A DNA stretch of 64,000 bases, from the NCBI GenBank assembly GCA_003526375.1, contig DPDG01000084.1, positions 1-64,000 of the forward strand. Direction: 5' to 3'. Position 1 is the stretch's first letter; the number at the start of each line of letters is the position of its first letter. Origin of the DNA: Lentisphaeria bacterium (lineage in GTDB: Bacteria; Verrucomicrobiota; Lentisphaeria; Victivallales; UBA1829). Made by a program: the position numbers and the translations under genes. Shown here piece by piece: positions 16,717-26,629 of this stretch. The notes beneath the pieces were generated by a model, which made no database searches, had not been told where the DNA came from, and saw only the letters and a list, made by a program, of their open reading frames with translations.

Positions 16717-18558
16717 ATGGTTAAGAATCTGAATGCGGCCCCGAACCATCCGAAGATGGTGGCATGGGTCAACGAGTGGGCCGAGCTCTGCGAGCCGGAC
16801 GCCATCTACTGGTGTGACGGTACGAACACAGAGTATTACGGGCTCTGCGATGAAATGGTCAAATCCGGTCTTGCGACCCGCCTGAACAGCAAACTGCGTC
16901 CCGACTGCGTTCTCTTCCGAAGCGATCCGTCCGACGTGGCGCGTGTCGAAGCCCGTACTTTCATTGCTTCCGAGAAGGAAGAAGATGCAGGCCCCACAAA
17001 TCACTGGATTGATCCCAAGAAACTCAAAGCCGAGATGACGGCTCTCTACAAAGGCTGCATGCATGGCAGAACCATGTATGTCATCCCGTTCTCCATGGGA
17101 CCTGTCGGTTCCAATATCGCCAAGATCGGCGTTGAGATCACGGACTCCGCTTACGTTGTGATCAACATGCATGTCATGACCCGCGTCGGCAATGCGGTTC
17201 TTGACGTTCTCGGTACGGACGGCGAGTTCGTTCCCTGCATTCACTCTGTCGGCAAGCCGCTTGAAAACGGCGCGAAAGACAACGGCGTCTGGCCGTGTGC
17301 TCCGATGGAACACAAATACATTGCCCAGTTCCCCGAAACCAGAGAAATCTGGTCATACGGTTCCGGATACGGCGGAAACGCCATCCTCGGCAAGAAGTGC
17401 CTTGCTCTCCGTATTGCTTCCGTCCAGGCGCGCGATGAAGGCTGGATGGCGGAACACATGCTCATCCTCAAGCTCACCAATCCGGAAGGCAAAGTCAAAT
17501 ATGTTACCGGCGCTTTCCCGTCCGCCTGCGGAAAGACCAACCTTGCCATGCTCATTCCGACAATTCCCGGCTGGAAAGTCGAGACCATCGGCGACGATAT
17601 CTCCTGGATGAAGTTCGGCAAAGACGGCAGACTTTATGCGATCAATCCTGAAAACGGATTCTTCGGTGTCGCGCCCGGAACCTCCATGAAGTCCAACAAG
17701 AACGCGATGCTTTCCTGCGCAAAGGAAACCATTTTCACAAACTGCGCCCTGCGTCCCAACGGCGATATCTGGTGGGAAGGCATGGACGTCGAGCTCGAAC
17801 CCGGCGAGAAACTGATCGACTGGAAGGGCAATGTCTGGGAAATGGGGCAGACCGATGCCGAAGGCAAACCGGTCAAGGCCGCTCATCCGAACGCCCGTTT
17901 CTCCGCCCGCGCCAAGAACTGCCCGGCTATTGCTCCCAACTGGGAAGACCCTGCCGGCGTTCCGATTGACGCATTCCTCTTCGGCGGACGCCGTCCGTCC
18001 ACCCTGCCTCTCGTTTACCAGGCTCTCTCCTGGGAACACGGCGTGATGATCGGTTCCTCCGTCGGCTCCGAAGTGACCGCTGCCGCTCTTGATGTCAAGG
18101 CGGGCACCGTCCGCCGCGACCCGTTTGCGATGCTTCCGTTCTGCGGCTACAACATGGGTGACTACTTCAAGCATTGGCTCGATATCGGCAAGGTTGCCGG
18201 GGCGAAACTGCCGAAGATCTTCTGCGTGAACTGGTTCCGCAAGACTGCCGACGGCAAATGGCTTTGGCCCGGATTCGGCGATAACAGCCGCGTTCTCAAA
18301 TGGGTCTTCGAGCGTTGCGACGGTGAAGGCAAGGCAGTCGAAACCCCGATCGGTTATATGCCGACCGTGGATGCGATTGACCGCACCGGCATCGAAAACG
18401 AAGTGACGGAAGCCGATATGAAAGAGCTTCTCTCCTTCGACAGGGAAGGCTGGCTCAAAGAACTTGAAATGATCAAAGAACATTACAAGAAATTCGACAG
18501 ACTTCCGAAAGAGCTCACCGCTCAGTTGGAGGCTCTGGAAGCCAGACTTGCAAAATAA
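16717..18558 (+). CDS. pckG: Phosphoenolpyruvate carboxykinase (GTP)
   Basis: 613 residues. Interconverts oxaloacetate and PEP with GTP/GDP. ATG at 16717 is preferred because ATGGAGG at 16705 is its ribosome binding site. Motifs: [13 protein letters not shown] (kinase-1a/P-loop with the reactive Cys), [10 protein letters not shown] (metal site), [20 protein letters not shown] and FGGRRPST (guanine and substrate loops), NMGDYFKHW. In fermenting bacteria the enzyme often runs toward oxaloacetate and yields GTP. It stands just before the oxaloacetate decarboxylase genes, and the two reactions share oxaloacetate. Confidence 0.97.
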   Translation: MVKNLNAAPNHPKMVAWVNEWAELCEPDAIYWCDGTNTEYYGLCDEMVKSGLATRLNSKLRPDCVLFRSDPSDVARVEARTFIASEKEEDAGPTNHWIDPKKLKAEMTALYKGCMHGRTMYVIPFSMGPVGSNIAKIGVEITDSAYVVINMHVMTRVGNAVLDVLGTDGEFVPCIHSVGKPLENGAKDNGVWPCAPMEHKYIAQFPETREIWSYGSGYGGNAILGKKCLALRIASVQARDEGWMAEHMLILKLTNPEGKVKYVTGAFPSACGKTNLAMLIPTIPGWKVETIGDDISWMKFGKDGRLYAINPENGFFGVAPGTSMKSNKNAMLSCAKETIFTNCALRPNGDIWWEGMDVELEPGEKLIDWKGNVWEMGQTDAEGKPVKAAHPNARFSARAKNCPAIAPNWEDPAGVPIDAFLFGGRRPSTLPLVYQALSWEHGVMIGSSVGSEVTAAALDVKAGTVRRDPFAMLPFCGYNMGDYFKHWLDIGKVAGAKLPKIFCVNWFRKTADGKWLWPGFGDNSRVLKWVFERCDGEGKAVETPIGYMPTVDAIDRTGIENEVTEADMKELLSFDREGWLKELEMIKEHYKKFDRLPKELTAQLEALEARLAK

Positions 18559-18580
18559 CTTTGCTGGTTGACTGAATAAA

Positions 18581-18612
18581 GGAAGCCGGGTTGTTCCGGC
18601 TTCCTGTTTTTT
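18581..18612 (+). terminator. Rho-independent terminator after pckG
   Basis: A 9-bp stem (GGAAGCCGG/CCGGCTTCC) with a GTTGTT loop, followed by TGTTTTTTC. Confidence 0.9.
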
Positions 18613-18636
18613 CACTGAAAAAAATATAGATATCGT

Positions 18637-19416
18637 ATGCGCCCAGAGATCAACGTTCTTGAGTTGGAGTCGGTTGATTCCACCAACACTTATGCCAAAA
18701 ATAATTTTGATGAACTGCCGGACGGCACTCTTGTCGTCGCCGAGGAACAGACAGCCGGGCGCGGCAGGCTGGAACGCAAATGGATTTCCCCTGCCGGAAA
18801 AAATATTTATGCGTCGCTGGTGATGAAGAATATCACAAATCCGTTTTATGCGACGATTGTTTCTTCTCTTGCCGTTCTTGATCTGCTTGGAAACACGGAG
18901 CCGCGGATAGAGTTTTTCATCAAATGGCCGAATGATATTTATACCGCCGACCGGAAGATTTCCGGAATTCTCTGTGAATATACGGTGGGGACGGGCGGTG
19001 TGAAAGGTGTGATTGCCGGAGTCGGCATCAACATCAATCTGGATCGTGCGGAGATTCGTGCCATTGACCAGCCCGCGGCATCGCTGAAATATCTGACCGG
19101 ACGCGATTATAATGTAAAAAAATTGGTTGAAGAACTGGCATATAGCCTGAAACGGTATTATATTATATACTCCAATTCCCCGGAAGAACTTTTTGCCGAA
19201 TGGAAACAGCGTAATTTTGTAATCGGCAGAAGGATTGAAGTGGTGGATGCCGCAGGTTCGGTGAAGCGTGTATTTGTAAAGGATATTGCAGGAAACGGGG
19301 AGTTGCTTGCCGAAATGAACGGTTCTCTGTTCCGCTTCAGTTGCGGTGATGTCCGCATCACGAGGGAGTCGCTGGATTTTCAGCGGCTTGATGTGAGCCG
19401 TGGCGTTTTTTCTTGA
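18637..19416 (+). CDS. birA: Biotin--protein ligase (BirA, no repressor domain)
   Basis: 259 residues, lacking the N-terminal HTH of bifunctional BirA, so it is a ligase only. It activates biotin as biotinyl-AMP and attaches it to a carrier lysine. Motifs: VDSTNTYAK, EEQTAGRGRLERKW (adenylate loop), FIKWPNDIYTADRKISGIL and GVGININ. The natural substrate is probably the biotinyl domain of OadA, encoded two genes downstream. Confidence 0.93.
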   Translation: MRPEINVLELESVDSTNTYAKNNFDELPDGTLVVAEEQTAGRGRLERKWISPAGKNIYASLVMKNITNPFYATIVSSLAVLDLLGNTEPRIEFFIKWPNDIYTADRKISGILCEYTVGTGGVKGVIAGVGININLDRAEIRAIDQPAASLKYLTGRDYNVKKLVEELAYSLKRYYIIYSNSPEELFAEWKQRNFVIGRRIEVVDAAGSVKRVFVKDIAGNGELLAEMNGSLFRFSCGDVRITRESLDFQRLDVSRGVFS

Positions 19417-19469
19417 AATCAAAAGTATTCATAATATAGAAACCCAAAACAACATAAAGAGACAGCAAA

Positions 19470-19694
19470 ATGGAACTGATTCTTGATGGAGTGAAGCTGA
19501 TGGTCATCGGCATGTTGACGGTGTTCGTCTTCCTGCTGATCATGATTTTCTGCATGAACCTGATGGCGAAGATTCTGGCGCCCCTGGCCGCAAAATTCGA
19601 GAAGCCGCAGGAAAAACCTGCCGCCGCACGCAATGACGACGACGCGCTCCGCGCCGCCGCTGCCGCCGCCGCATTCAATGCCAATTCAAAATAA
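19470..19694 (+). CDS. oadG: Oxaloacetate decarboxylase gamma subunit (OadG-like)
   Basis: 74 residues. A single membrane helix (about 9-34) is followed by a short cytoplasmic tail with an Ala-rich stretch (LRAAAAAAAF). Size, topology and position directly before oadA match the small gamma subunit that anchors OadA to the beta subunit. The sequence itself is poorly conserved, so the call leans on context. Confidence 0.75.
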   Translation: MELILDGVKLMVIGMLTVFVFLLIMIFCMNLMAKILAPLAAKFEKPQEKPAAARNDDDALRAAAAAAAFNANSK

Positions 19695-19730
19695 TATCAA
19701 ATAAACAGTTTATAGAAAGAAAGCTAGAGT

Positions 19731-21524
19731 ATGAAAAAGATCAATTACATGGATTGCTCTTTCCGTGACGGATTCCAGTCCTGTCTCGGCGCACGCGTGA
19801 AAACAGAGGATTTCCTTCCCGCCCTCAAGGCGGCAAAAGAAGCCGGAACCACCTATTTCGAGATCGGCGGCGGCGCCCGTTTCCAGTCTCTCTATTTCTA
19901 TTGCCAGGAAGATGCATTCGATATGATGGACAAATGCCGCGAAGTGGTCGGCAGCGACATCAATCTCCAGACTCTCGCCCGCGGTGTGAACGTGGTCGGG
20001 CTCAGCTCCCAGTCCCGTGACATCATCAACCTGCATGCCGTCCTTTTCAAGAAACACGGCATCACCACGATCCGCAACTTCGACGCCTTGAATGACGTCC
20101 GCAATCTTTCCTACTCCGGCCGCTGCATTGCCAATGCCGGACTCAAACATCAGGTCACTGTTACTCTGATGGGACTTCCTCCGGGACTTGACAACGGTTA
20201 TCCGCACAGCCCCGCATTCTACATCGACAGACTCAAAGAGATCCTCAAGGACGGTGTTCCGTTCGATTCTCTGGCGTTCAAGGATGCTTCCGGGACGACG
20301 ACTCCGCAGACGGTTTATGAAACCATCAAGGAAGCCCGCAAGATTCTTCCTTCCGAGGTCAGAATTCAGTTCCATACCCATGACACCGCCGGTATGGCGA
20401 TCTCCTGCAACATGGCTGCGATCGAAGCCGGCGCGGATACCATCGACCTTGCCATGGCTCCGCTTTCCGGCGGCACATGCGAAGCCGACATCCTGGTGAT
20501 GTGGCAGAAACTCCGCGGCACGGATTACACGCTTGACATTGATCCCGAAAAGATCATGAAGGCCGAAGATGTCTTCACCGAGTGCATGGAAAAATATTTT
20601 ATTCCGCCGGAATCCATGCAGGTCAGCCCGAAAATCATCTTCTCGCCGATGCCCGGCGGCGCTCTTACCGCAAATACGCAGATGATGCGCGACAACAACT
20701 GCCTCGACAAATACGACGCCTGCATCGAAGCGATGCGCGAAGTCGTTGCCAAAGGCGGATTCGGAACCAGCGTCACGCCGGTTTCCCAGTTCTATTTCCA
20801 GCAGTCCTTTGCCAATGTCATGCAGGGCAAATGGAAAAAGATTTCCGACGGTTACGGCAAAATGGTGCTCGGTTACTTCGGCAAGACTCCTGCGGAGCCC
20901 GATCCGGAAATCGTGAAGATCGCTTCCGAACAGCTCGGTCTTCAGCCGACCACCGAGAACGTGATGGATATCAATGACCGCAATCCCAAGCTGGGCATCG
21001 AAGCTCAGAAAAAGATTCTGAACGAAAACAATCTCCCGGTGACGGATGAGAATATTTTCATTCTCGCGGCGTGCGGCGAGAAAGGTCTTGCATATCTCAA
21101 GGGCGACAAACCCATGGGAATCCGTTACAAGGAAGAGAAAAAGGCTGCAAAGAAGGACGGCGGTCCCGCCGCTTATACCGTTACAGCCGGAGGCAAGACT
21201 TTCAATGTGCAGGTCAACGGCAGCAAGGTGACAGTCGACGGCAAGCCTTTCGACGTCAATGTTGCGACAGGAGCCGCCGCGGCTGCCCCGAAAGCATCTT
21301 CCGGTGCGGCTTTTGAAGTGACCTCCCCGATTCCCGGAACCGTTACCAAGATCATTGCTCCGGAAGGTTCCAGTGTGGCTGCCGGAGATACGGTCGTCAT
21401 CATCGAAGCGATGAAGATGGAAACCGAGATCAAGACGGAAAAAGCCGGACGTGTTTCCAAGATTCTCGTGAATGTCAAAGACGTTGTAACAGCCGATCAG
21501 GCAGTCGCTCTGGTCGAGGAGTAA
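19731..21524 (+). CDS. oadA: Oxaloacetate/pyruvate carboxylase-type alpha subunit (OadA)
   Basis: 597 residues. N-terminal carboxyltransferase barrel ([11 protein letters not shown], then [13 protein letters not shown] and [10 protein letters not shown], holding the catalytic metal and Lys), a conserved middle domain, a linker near residue 520 and a C-terminal biotinyl domain with EAMKMETEI, whose Lys carries biotin. It transfers CO2 from oxaloacetate to biotin, for decarboxylation by the membrane beta subunit coupled to Na+ export. DCSFRDG differs slightly from the usual DTTLRDA-type start. Confidence 0.95.
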   Translation: MKKINYMDCSFRDGFQSCLGARVKTEDFLPALKAAKEAGTTYFEIGGGARFQSLYFYCQEDAFDMMDKCREVVGSDINLQTLARGVNVVGLSSQSRDIINLHAVLFKKHGITTIRNFDALNDVRNLSYSGRCIANAGLKHQVTVTLMGLPPGLDNGYPHSPAFYIDRLKEILKDGVPFDSLAFKDASGTTTPQTVYETIKEARKILPSEVRIQFHTHDTAGMAISCNMAAIEAGADTIDLAMAPLSGGTCEADILVMWQKLRGTDYTLDIDPEKIMKAEDVFTECMEKYFIPPESMQVSPKIIFSPMPGGALTANTQMMRDNNCLDKYDACIEAMREVVAKGGFGTSVTPVSQFYFQQSFANVMQGKWKKISDGYGKMVLGYFGKTPAEPDPEIVKIASEQLGLQPTTENVMDINDRNPKLGIEAQKKILNENNLPVTDENIFILAACGEKGLAYLKGDKPMGIRYKEEKKAAKKDGGPAAYTVTAGGKTFNVQVNGSKVTVDGKPFDVNVATGAAAAAPKASSGAAFEVTSPIPGTVTKIIAPEGSSVAAGDTVVIIEAMKMETEIKTEKAGRVSKILVNVKDVVTADQAVALVEE

Positions 21525-21532
21525 TTCTGAAC

Positions 21533-23317
21533 ATGAAGAAATTAACGACACTTTTTCTGACTTTGGCGCTTCTCGCCGGCATGAGTGCAGTGTTCGGTGC
21601 GAATGCTGCTGATGCCGTGAAGAAACTGCCGAAGCCGGATTCTTATGAAGCTCTCAAGCTGGACCCGAAACACGGAATCGGTGATAATCTGGTCGAACTG
21701 ACCAAACGTGACAAGCATACCCTTTTCACGGATGAGATGAAAGTGAAGCTGAAAACTGAGGCAAGTTATCTGAATGAATATGAGGATGACCTGTTCCAGT
21801 GGTTCCGGCTTGCCGACGGACGTATCGCCCTCGTCTACAAGGATATTGTGAAGGACGTCAAAGGCAATGAGGTCAAGGCGAAACCTGCCACGATTTATTC
21901 TGTTTCCATGCAGGCGAACCAGAAGATTACTCCCGGACGCGAGATCATGGTTCTTTCGATTCCCGGACGCAGCAAAGCCAAGGTCAAGAACATGGGCAAC
22001 TTCCTGCCTCTCGTCCTGAACCCGGATCTTCGTCCTGCGGGAATTCTGAACCCCGGTGCGATTGTGGCTTATTTCGCGCCGGAAATGCTGGTCCATGATT
22101 CCGTCAAGGAAGGAACCGCTTCGCAGCGGCTCGGTTCCATGAAGGAATTGCTCGTCGGTCTCTGGGAGAGCACCGGTATTGCGGATATTATCCAGCAGAC
22201 CCGTTCCAACTTCTCCTCGACATGGATTCTCGGTCTCGGCCGCGTGCTGATGATGGCGGTCGGGTTGCTTCTGATCTATCTGGCGATTGCAAAAGGTTTC
22301 GAGCCTCTCCTGCTTCTGCCGATCGGTTACGGCGCCGTGCTTGCGAATATTCCGCTTGCCGGAATTTCCGGTCCTGACGGACTCCTCGGCATGGTCTATA
22401 ACGTCGGTATCGACACCGGTGTATTCCCGCTGCTGATCTTCATGGGCGTCGGCGCCATGACGGACTTCGGTCCGCTGCTTGCCAATCCGAAGTCCGCGTT
22501 GCTCGGTGCGGCTGCCCAGTTCGGCATTTTCTTCGCTCTGATCGGTGCTCTGGTCCTTGCGAAGATGGGAATTGAGTTCGACCTGAAGGATGCCGCCTCC
22601 ATCGGTATCATCGGCGGTGCGGACGGCCCGACGTCGATCTTCCTGACCAGCAGACTGTCGCCGAAACTTCTCGGCGCGGTTGCCGTCGCGGCATATTCGT
22701 ATATGGCTCTGGTGCCTATCATCCAGCCTCCGATCATGAAGCTTTTCACGACCGAGGCGGAACGCAAGATCAAGATGAAACAGCTCCGTCCGGTTTCCAA
22801 ATTGGAAAAGATCTGTTTCCCGCTCCTGATTACGCTTCTGTGCGCGTTCCTGCTTCCCGATGCGGCTCCGCTGATCGGTATGCTGATGTTCGGCAATCTG
22901 ATGCGTGAGTGCGGTGTTGTGGACCGTTTGAGCGATACCGCCCAGAATGCTCTGATCAACATCGTTACGATTTTCCTCGGAACGGCTGTCGGTGCGAAAC
23001 TCTCTGCCGACCAGTTCCTTACGAAACAGACGATCGGCATTCTGATTCTCGGAGCGATCGCGTTTTCCGTCGGAACGGCTGCCGGAGTGATTTTCGGCAA
23101 GATCATGAACAAGCTTTCCAAGGACCCGATCAATCCGCTGATCGGCGCGGCCGGTGTTTCGGCTGTTCCCATGGCGGCGCGTGTCGTCAACAAGGTCGGT
23201 CTCGAATCCGATCCGCGCAACTTCCTTCTCATGCACGCCATGGGACCGAACGTGGCGGGCGTGATCGGTTCCGCTGTCGCCGCGGGCGTTCTGCTCAAGG
23301 CGCTCGGCGGACTCTGA
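21533..23317 (+). CDS. oadB: Sodium-pumping decarboxylase beta subunit with extra exported N-terminal domain
   Basis: 594 residues. The last about 380 are the usual OadB membrane core: [20 protein letters not shown], the Na+-site region [31 protein letters not shown] and the C-terminal [16 protein letters not shown] with [13 protein letters not shown]. The first about 200 are additional: a signal peptide ([20 protein letters not shown]) and a charged domain of about 175 residues with no recognised family. It is predicted to lie outside the cytoplasm. Starts 9 bases after oadA. Confidence 0.92.
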   Translation: MKKLTTLFLTLALLAGMSAVFGANAADAVKKLPKPDSYEALKLDPKHGIGDNLVELTKRDKHTLFTDEMKVKLKTEASYLNEYEDDLFQWFRLADGRIALVYKDIVKDVKGNEVKAKPATIYSVSMQANQKITPGREIMVLSIPGRSKAKVKNMGNFLPLVLNPDLRPAGILNPGAIVAYFAPEMLVHDSVKEGTASQRLGSMKELLVGLWESTGIADIIQQTRSNFSSTWILGLGRVLMMAVGLLLIYLAIAKGFEPLLLLPIGYGAVLANIPLAGISGPDGLLGMVYNVGIDTGVFPLLIFMGVGAMTDFGPLLANPKSALLGAAAQFGIFFALIGALVLAKMGIEFDLKDAASIGIIGGADGPTSIFLTSRLSPKLLGAVAVAAYSYMALVPIIQPPIMKLFTTEAERKIKMKQLRPVSKLEKICFPLLITLLCAFLLPDAAPLIGMLMFGNLMRECGVVDRLSDTAQNALINIVTIFLGTAVGAKLSADQFLTKQTIGILILGAIAFSVGTAAGVIFGKIMNKLSKDPINPLIGAAGVSAVPMAARVVNKVGLESDPRNFLLMHAMGPNVAGVIGSAVAAGVLLKALGGL

Positions 23318-23339
23318 TTCAGGAACGGTTGCTTTCAGA

Positions 23340-23371
23340 CGGGATACTCCCAGCGGGGTATCCCGTTTTTT
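23340..23371 (+). terminator. Rho-independent terminator after oadB
   Basis: An 11-bp near-perfect stem (CGGGATACTCC/GGGGTATCCCG) with a CAGC loop, followed by seven T. Confidence 0.9.
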
Positions 23372-23395
23372 TATTACCGGAGGAGACAGGATATC

Positions 23396-24361
23396 ATGCG
23401 GAATCCGTTTTCAGAACCGATTTCGATTTCAGAGTCTTTTTCCCTGCCGTCGCGTGCGATCCTTTCACCGATGGAAGGGATCATGAACAGAAATTTTTTC
23501 TTCGATGCGGCGCGGTCACTGGGGCTGATTGATTCCTGGATGCCTCCGTTTCTGGGAGTTCCGCGCGGAGCCGCGCCTTCATCCAAGGCGTTGAAACGAC
23601 ATCTGGGGCATTATTTTGATTCCGGAATCCCCCTGACCGTCCAGTTGCTGGGGAATGACGCGGACTCGCTGGCTGAAACAGCTTTGCGGCTTTGGGAATA
23701 CGGGGTAAGCTCCGTCAACCTGAATTTTGCCTGTCCGAGTAAAACTGTTCTCGGCAGCGGTTCCGGCGGCGCCCTGCTCAGGGAACCGGACTGTGCGGCG
23801 AAAATCGTCGGGGCAATCCGCAGATGCGTCCCGCCGCTTTGCCTGAGCGTAAAGCTTCGTTCCGGCTTTTCTTCTCCCGGAGAGACGGAAGAACTCGTCA
23901 GGCGAATTTGCGATTCGGGGGTTTCATGGCTGTTATTTCATTTCCGGACCGTATCGGAGAATTATGCGGCGGTGAACGGAAAGGAGGCGCTGCAACGGAT
24001 CCGCAATGCTGTTCATGCCGCCGGCGCCGTTCCTGTTTTCGGGAACGGGGATATCCAGGCCGCGTCGGATGCCCGTATCATGCGGGAGGAGAGCGGATGT
24101 GCCGGCGTGGCTGTCGGGCGCGGTTTTCTGAAAAATCCTTTTCTCTTGCGGGAGATTCGCGGCGCGGAGCCTGATTCCCATATGCGGAAATCTTTTCTGG
24201 CTGAACTTCTCCGCCGTGCGGAAGATGCTTCAGGACGCGTGAAATATGATTTTTATATCGAGTGTATTAAAATGGCGTATGGCACGGGTTCCGGGGAGTT
24301 TCTGTGCGCAATCAGGAAAAGAGCTGAATTTTATTCCTCAAAAAACATTTTCTCCGGTTGA
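23396..24361 (+). CDS. dus: tRNA-dihydrouridine synthase family protein
   Basis: 321 residues. FMN barrel enzyme that reduces uridine in the tRNA D-loop. Seen: SPMEGIMNR near the N-terminus, VNLNFACPSKTVLGSGSGGALL with the catalytic Cys, LSVKLRSGF, and GNGDIQ plus VAVGRGFLKNP for FMN phosphate binding. The usual GC(P) motif reads FACPS here. Which of DusA/B/C it matches cannot be decided by eye. GGAGGAGACAGGATATC lies before the ATG. Confidence 0.88.
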   Translation: MRNPFSEPISISESFSLPSRAILSPMEGIMNRNFFFDAARSLGLIDSWMPPFLGVPRGAAPSSKALKRHLGHYFDSGIPLTVQLLGNDADSLAETALRLWEYGVSSVNLNFACPSKTVLGSGSGGALLREPDCAAKIVGAIRRCVPPLCLSVKLRSGFSSPGETEELVRRICDSGVSWLLFHFRTVSENYAAVNGKEALQRIRNAVHAAGAVPVFGNGDIQAASDARIMREESGCAGVAVGRGFLKNPFLLREIRGAEPDSHMRKSFLAELLRRAEDASGRVKYDFYIECIKMAYGTGSGEFLCAIRKRAEFYSSKNIFSG

Positions 24362-24425
24362 ATTTTACAATATTCCTTGCTAGATTATTTCAAGGCACAA
24401 CAAAGGTGTGGACAGGGAGGAACAA

Positions 24426-25883
24426 ATGGCGTTTGCGCCCGTGAAACTGATTCTTCTTTTCACCTGGTTTCTTTGCGGATTGTATGCATTGAAGGCAGGA
24501 GAGGAAAAGCTTGGAAAGCGTCATGGCGCGCTCAAGGAGTATTATAACCTGCTGGCTGTTTTTCTCGGGCCTGTCGCAATCGCCTACTGTTATCTGCGCG
24601 GGGATGCGTGGAATTTTATCATCGGCTTGTTCAAGGCGAAGCAGAAAGATAAGGCGAAACCGGAGATTCCGGTTGTAATCGTGGATGCCAAAGGAAACCG
24701 TCTTTCCGATTCCGTCGATGTACATGACGCACTGACTTTTCTGAAACAGTTGATCTATGATGCCGTAAAGAAGCAGTGCAGCGATATTTTCATTGATCCT
24801 AAGAATGAATCCTATTCCGTGCGTATCCGTGTGGATGGCGCAATTAAGATTTACAATATGCTTCCTTCGGATACGGCGCTTGCGGTCATCAGTACCGTGA
24901 AGGTTGCCGCGGGAATGGATATCGCGGAAAAGAGACGGCCGCAGGACGGTTCTTTCAGTGCTCTGGTCGAGGAGGACCAGCCGTCGTTCCGTGTCGCCTC
25001 GGTGGGGGTGTTCGGCGGCGAGAAGATCACGATCCGGGTCATGGCATCGGATATGGGGCAGCGCAAGCTGGAATCCATCGGGCTTTCAAAGGAACAGTAC
25101 AAGATCATTTCCTCGGCGATCCGGCTGCCTTCCGGGATGGTGTTGATGTGCGGTCCGACGGGGAGCGGCAAGACTTCGACTCTCTACGCAATGCTCGGTT
25201 CCATTGATTACAATATGAAGAATGTGATTTCAATTGAGGATCCCGTTGAACATGTCATGCCTTCCATCAGCCAGATGGAGGTCAACATCAAAGCGGATAT
25301 CACATTTGCTTCTCTGCTCCGCAATGCCTTGCGCCAGAATCCCGATGTGATCTGCGTCGGAGAAATCCGCGACGAGGAGACCGCCGAGATCGCCGTGCAC
25401 GCCTCCCAGACCGGGCATCTGATTATCGCCACGCTGCACAGCAACGACAATATCGGGACAATTGACCGTCTGATGAATCTCGGAATTCCGCTCCGCTCCA
25501 TCGCGGCGACTCTCCATGTGATCATTTCCCAGCGCCTGATCCGCAAGCTTTGCCCGCACTGCAAGGCGAAAGCGGAGCTGACCGCGGAACAGAAGGCTTT
25601 TATGGAGCGTTACGGATTCCCGACGGACAATATTTATGCCCCGCGGGGATGTCCGAACTGCGACGGAACAGGGTATCTGGGGCGTCAGGCATTGTTTGAG
25701 ATTCTTGTAATGGATGCCGGTCTGCGTGCGGTTCTTGAGGCTCCGAATGCCTCGAATACGACGATTCAGGAATACGTGGACAGCCATCAGAATACGGCAA
25801 ATATCGCAGGGCAGGCGTTGACCCTTGTCGGCAGCGGGGTTACGTCATACGAAGAATTTGAACGCGTAACCATCAATATTTAA
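24426..25883 (+). CDS. Membrane-anchored GspE/PilB-type secretion ATPase
   Basis: 485 residues from the ATG at 24426 (GGGAGG upstream; a GTG at 24408 is less likely). The core is a complete type II/IV secretion ATPase: Walker A GPTGSGKTSTLYA, Asp box, Walker B CVGEIRDEETAEIA, His box TGHLIIATLHSND, and the tetracysteine zinc motif (CPHC...CPNC). In place of the usual soluble N1 domain it starts with two hydrophobic segments (about 5-20 and 38-65). It probably powers pseudopilus assembly for the pseudopilins near 0.5 and 14 kb; no other secretion genes are nearby. Confidence 0.9.
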   Translation: MAFAPVKLILLFTWFLCGLYALKAGEEKLGKRHGALKEYYNLLAVFLGPVAIAYCYLRGDAWNFIIGLFKAKQKDKAKPEIPVVIVDAKGNRLSDSVDVHDALTFLKQLIYDAVKKQCSDIFIDPKNESYSVRIRVDGAIKIYNMLPSDTALAVISTVKVAAGMDIAEKRRPQDGSFSALVEEDQPSFRVASVGVFGGEKITIRVMASDMGQRKLESIGLSKEQYKIISSAIRLPSGMVLMCGPTGSGKTSTLYAMLGSIDYNMKNVISIEDPVEHVMPSISQMEVNIKADITFASLLRNALRQNPDVICVGEIRDEETAEIAVHASQTGHLIIATLHSNDNIGTIDRLMNLGIPLRSIAATLHVIISQRLIRKLCPHCKAKAELTAEQKAFMERYGFPTDNIYAPRGCPNCDGTGYLGRQALFEILVMDAGLRAVLEAPNASNTTIQEYVDSHQNTANIAGQALTLVGSGVTSYEEFERVTINI

Positions 25884-25897
25884 GGCGGACGGACATT

Positions 25898-26626
25898 ATG
25901 GGAACTCTTATTATTCTGGGTACGGCGATCCTCGGAGGACTGGTCTGTTCAAAACAGACCTTGTACCAGTCCTGGATTTTTCTGGTCAATCTTGCCTTTT
26001 CCGTATATCTTGCTCTGCTGCTGGCGCCGCTGGTGAGAGACCTTGCACAGCCGTCCCTGAATCTCAGCAGGGAGCTGGCGCCATACCTGACTCCGGCGGC
26101 CATGCTGGTGTTGTTTCTGGTGCTGATCATTCTTCTTTACAAGATTACGGATGCCGTTATTCCGAAAGATTTTGATGATTTCCCGCTGCCCGGACTCGCC
26201 GATAAGATCGGGGCGATGGGATTTGCCGCGTTGTCCGGTGCGATTCTCGCTGCTTTTCTTGTGAGCTGTTTCTGCCTGATGCCGTTCTCGCAGAATATTT
26301 TGCCGGACAGGACCGCTTTGGCTGATTCCGGACGGGGTATGCTGTCCGTGATGGTCCGGACGGTAAACGGGTTCTCATTGCAGGGAACTTCATTCGAGGC
26401 GGAGCGGACATTGAAGGAGCTTGCAGCATATACTCCGCCGCCTCCGCAGACACAGAATAAGAAAACAGAGCCGGTTTCTCAAAAAGATGAGGCGCCGCCG
26501 GCAAGAAAGAGGAAGATCGAGAAAATCGACGGCAAGCCGGTGGTTGTTCCGGAAAAGCCGGTGAAGCCGGACGGCGGCAACCGGAAAGCTGAACCGGAGG
26601 AGACTTTGGAGAGTCTTGCCGGTTGA
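25898..26626 (+). CDS. CvpA-like membrane protein
   Basis: 242 residues. Four probable membrane segments lie within the first 165 residues (about 3-20, 24-45, 68-90, 105-130), the layout of CvpA/colicin V production family proteins. The C-terminal 80 residues are a charged, Pro-rich cytoplasmic tail. Starts 14 bases after the GspE-like gene, so likely in its operon. Confidence 0.6.
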   Translation: MGTLIILGTAILGGLVCSKQTLYQSWIFLVNLAFSVYLALLLAPLVRDLAQPSLNLSRELAPYLTPAAMLVLFLVLIILLYKITDAVIPKDFDDFPLPGLADKIGAMGFAALSGAILAAFLVSCFCLMPFSQNILPDRTALADSGRGMLSVMVRTVNGFSLQGTSFEAERTLKELAAYTPPPPQTQNKKTEPVSQKDEAPPARKRKIEKIDGKPVVVPEKPVKPDGGNRKAEPEETLESLAG

Positions 26627-26629
26627 CGG

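Noticed and set aside
17353..19422. 689-codon antisense frame across pckG and birA
   Set aside because: Spans two unmistakable genes on the other strand and has no recognisable domain.
19710..23236. Long antisense frames over oadA and oadB
   Set aside because: Shadows of well-conserved genes; compositionally odd and without motifs.
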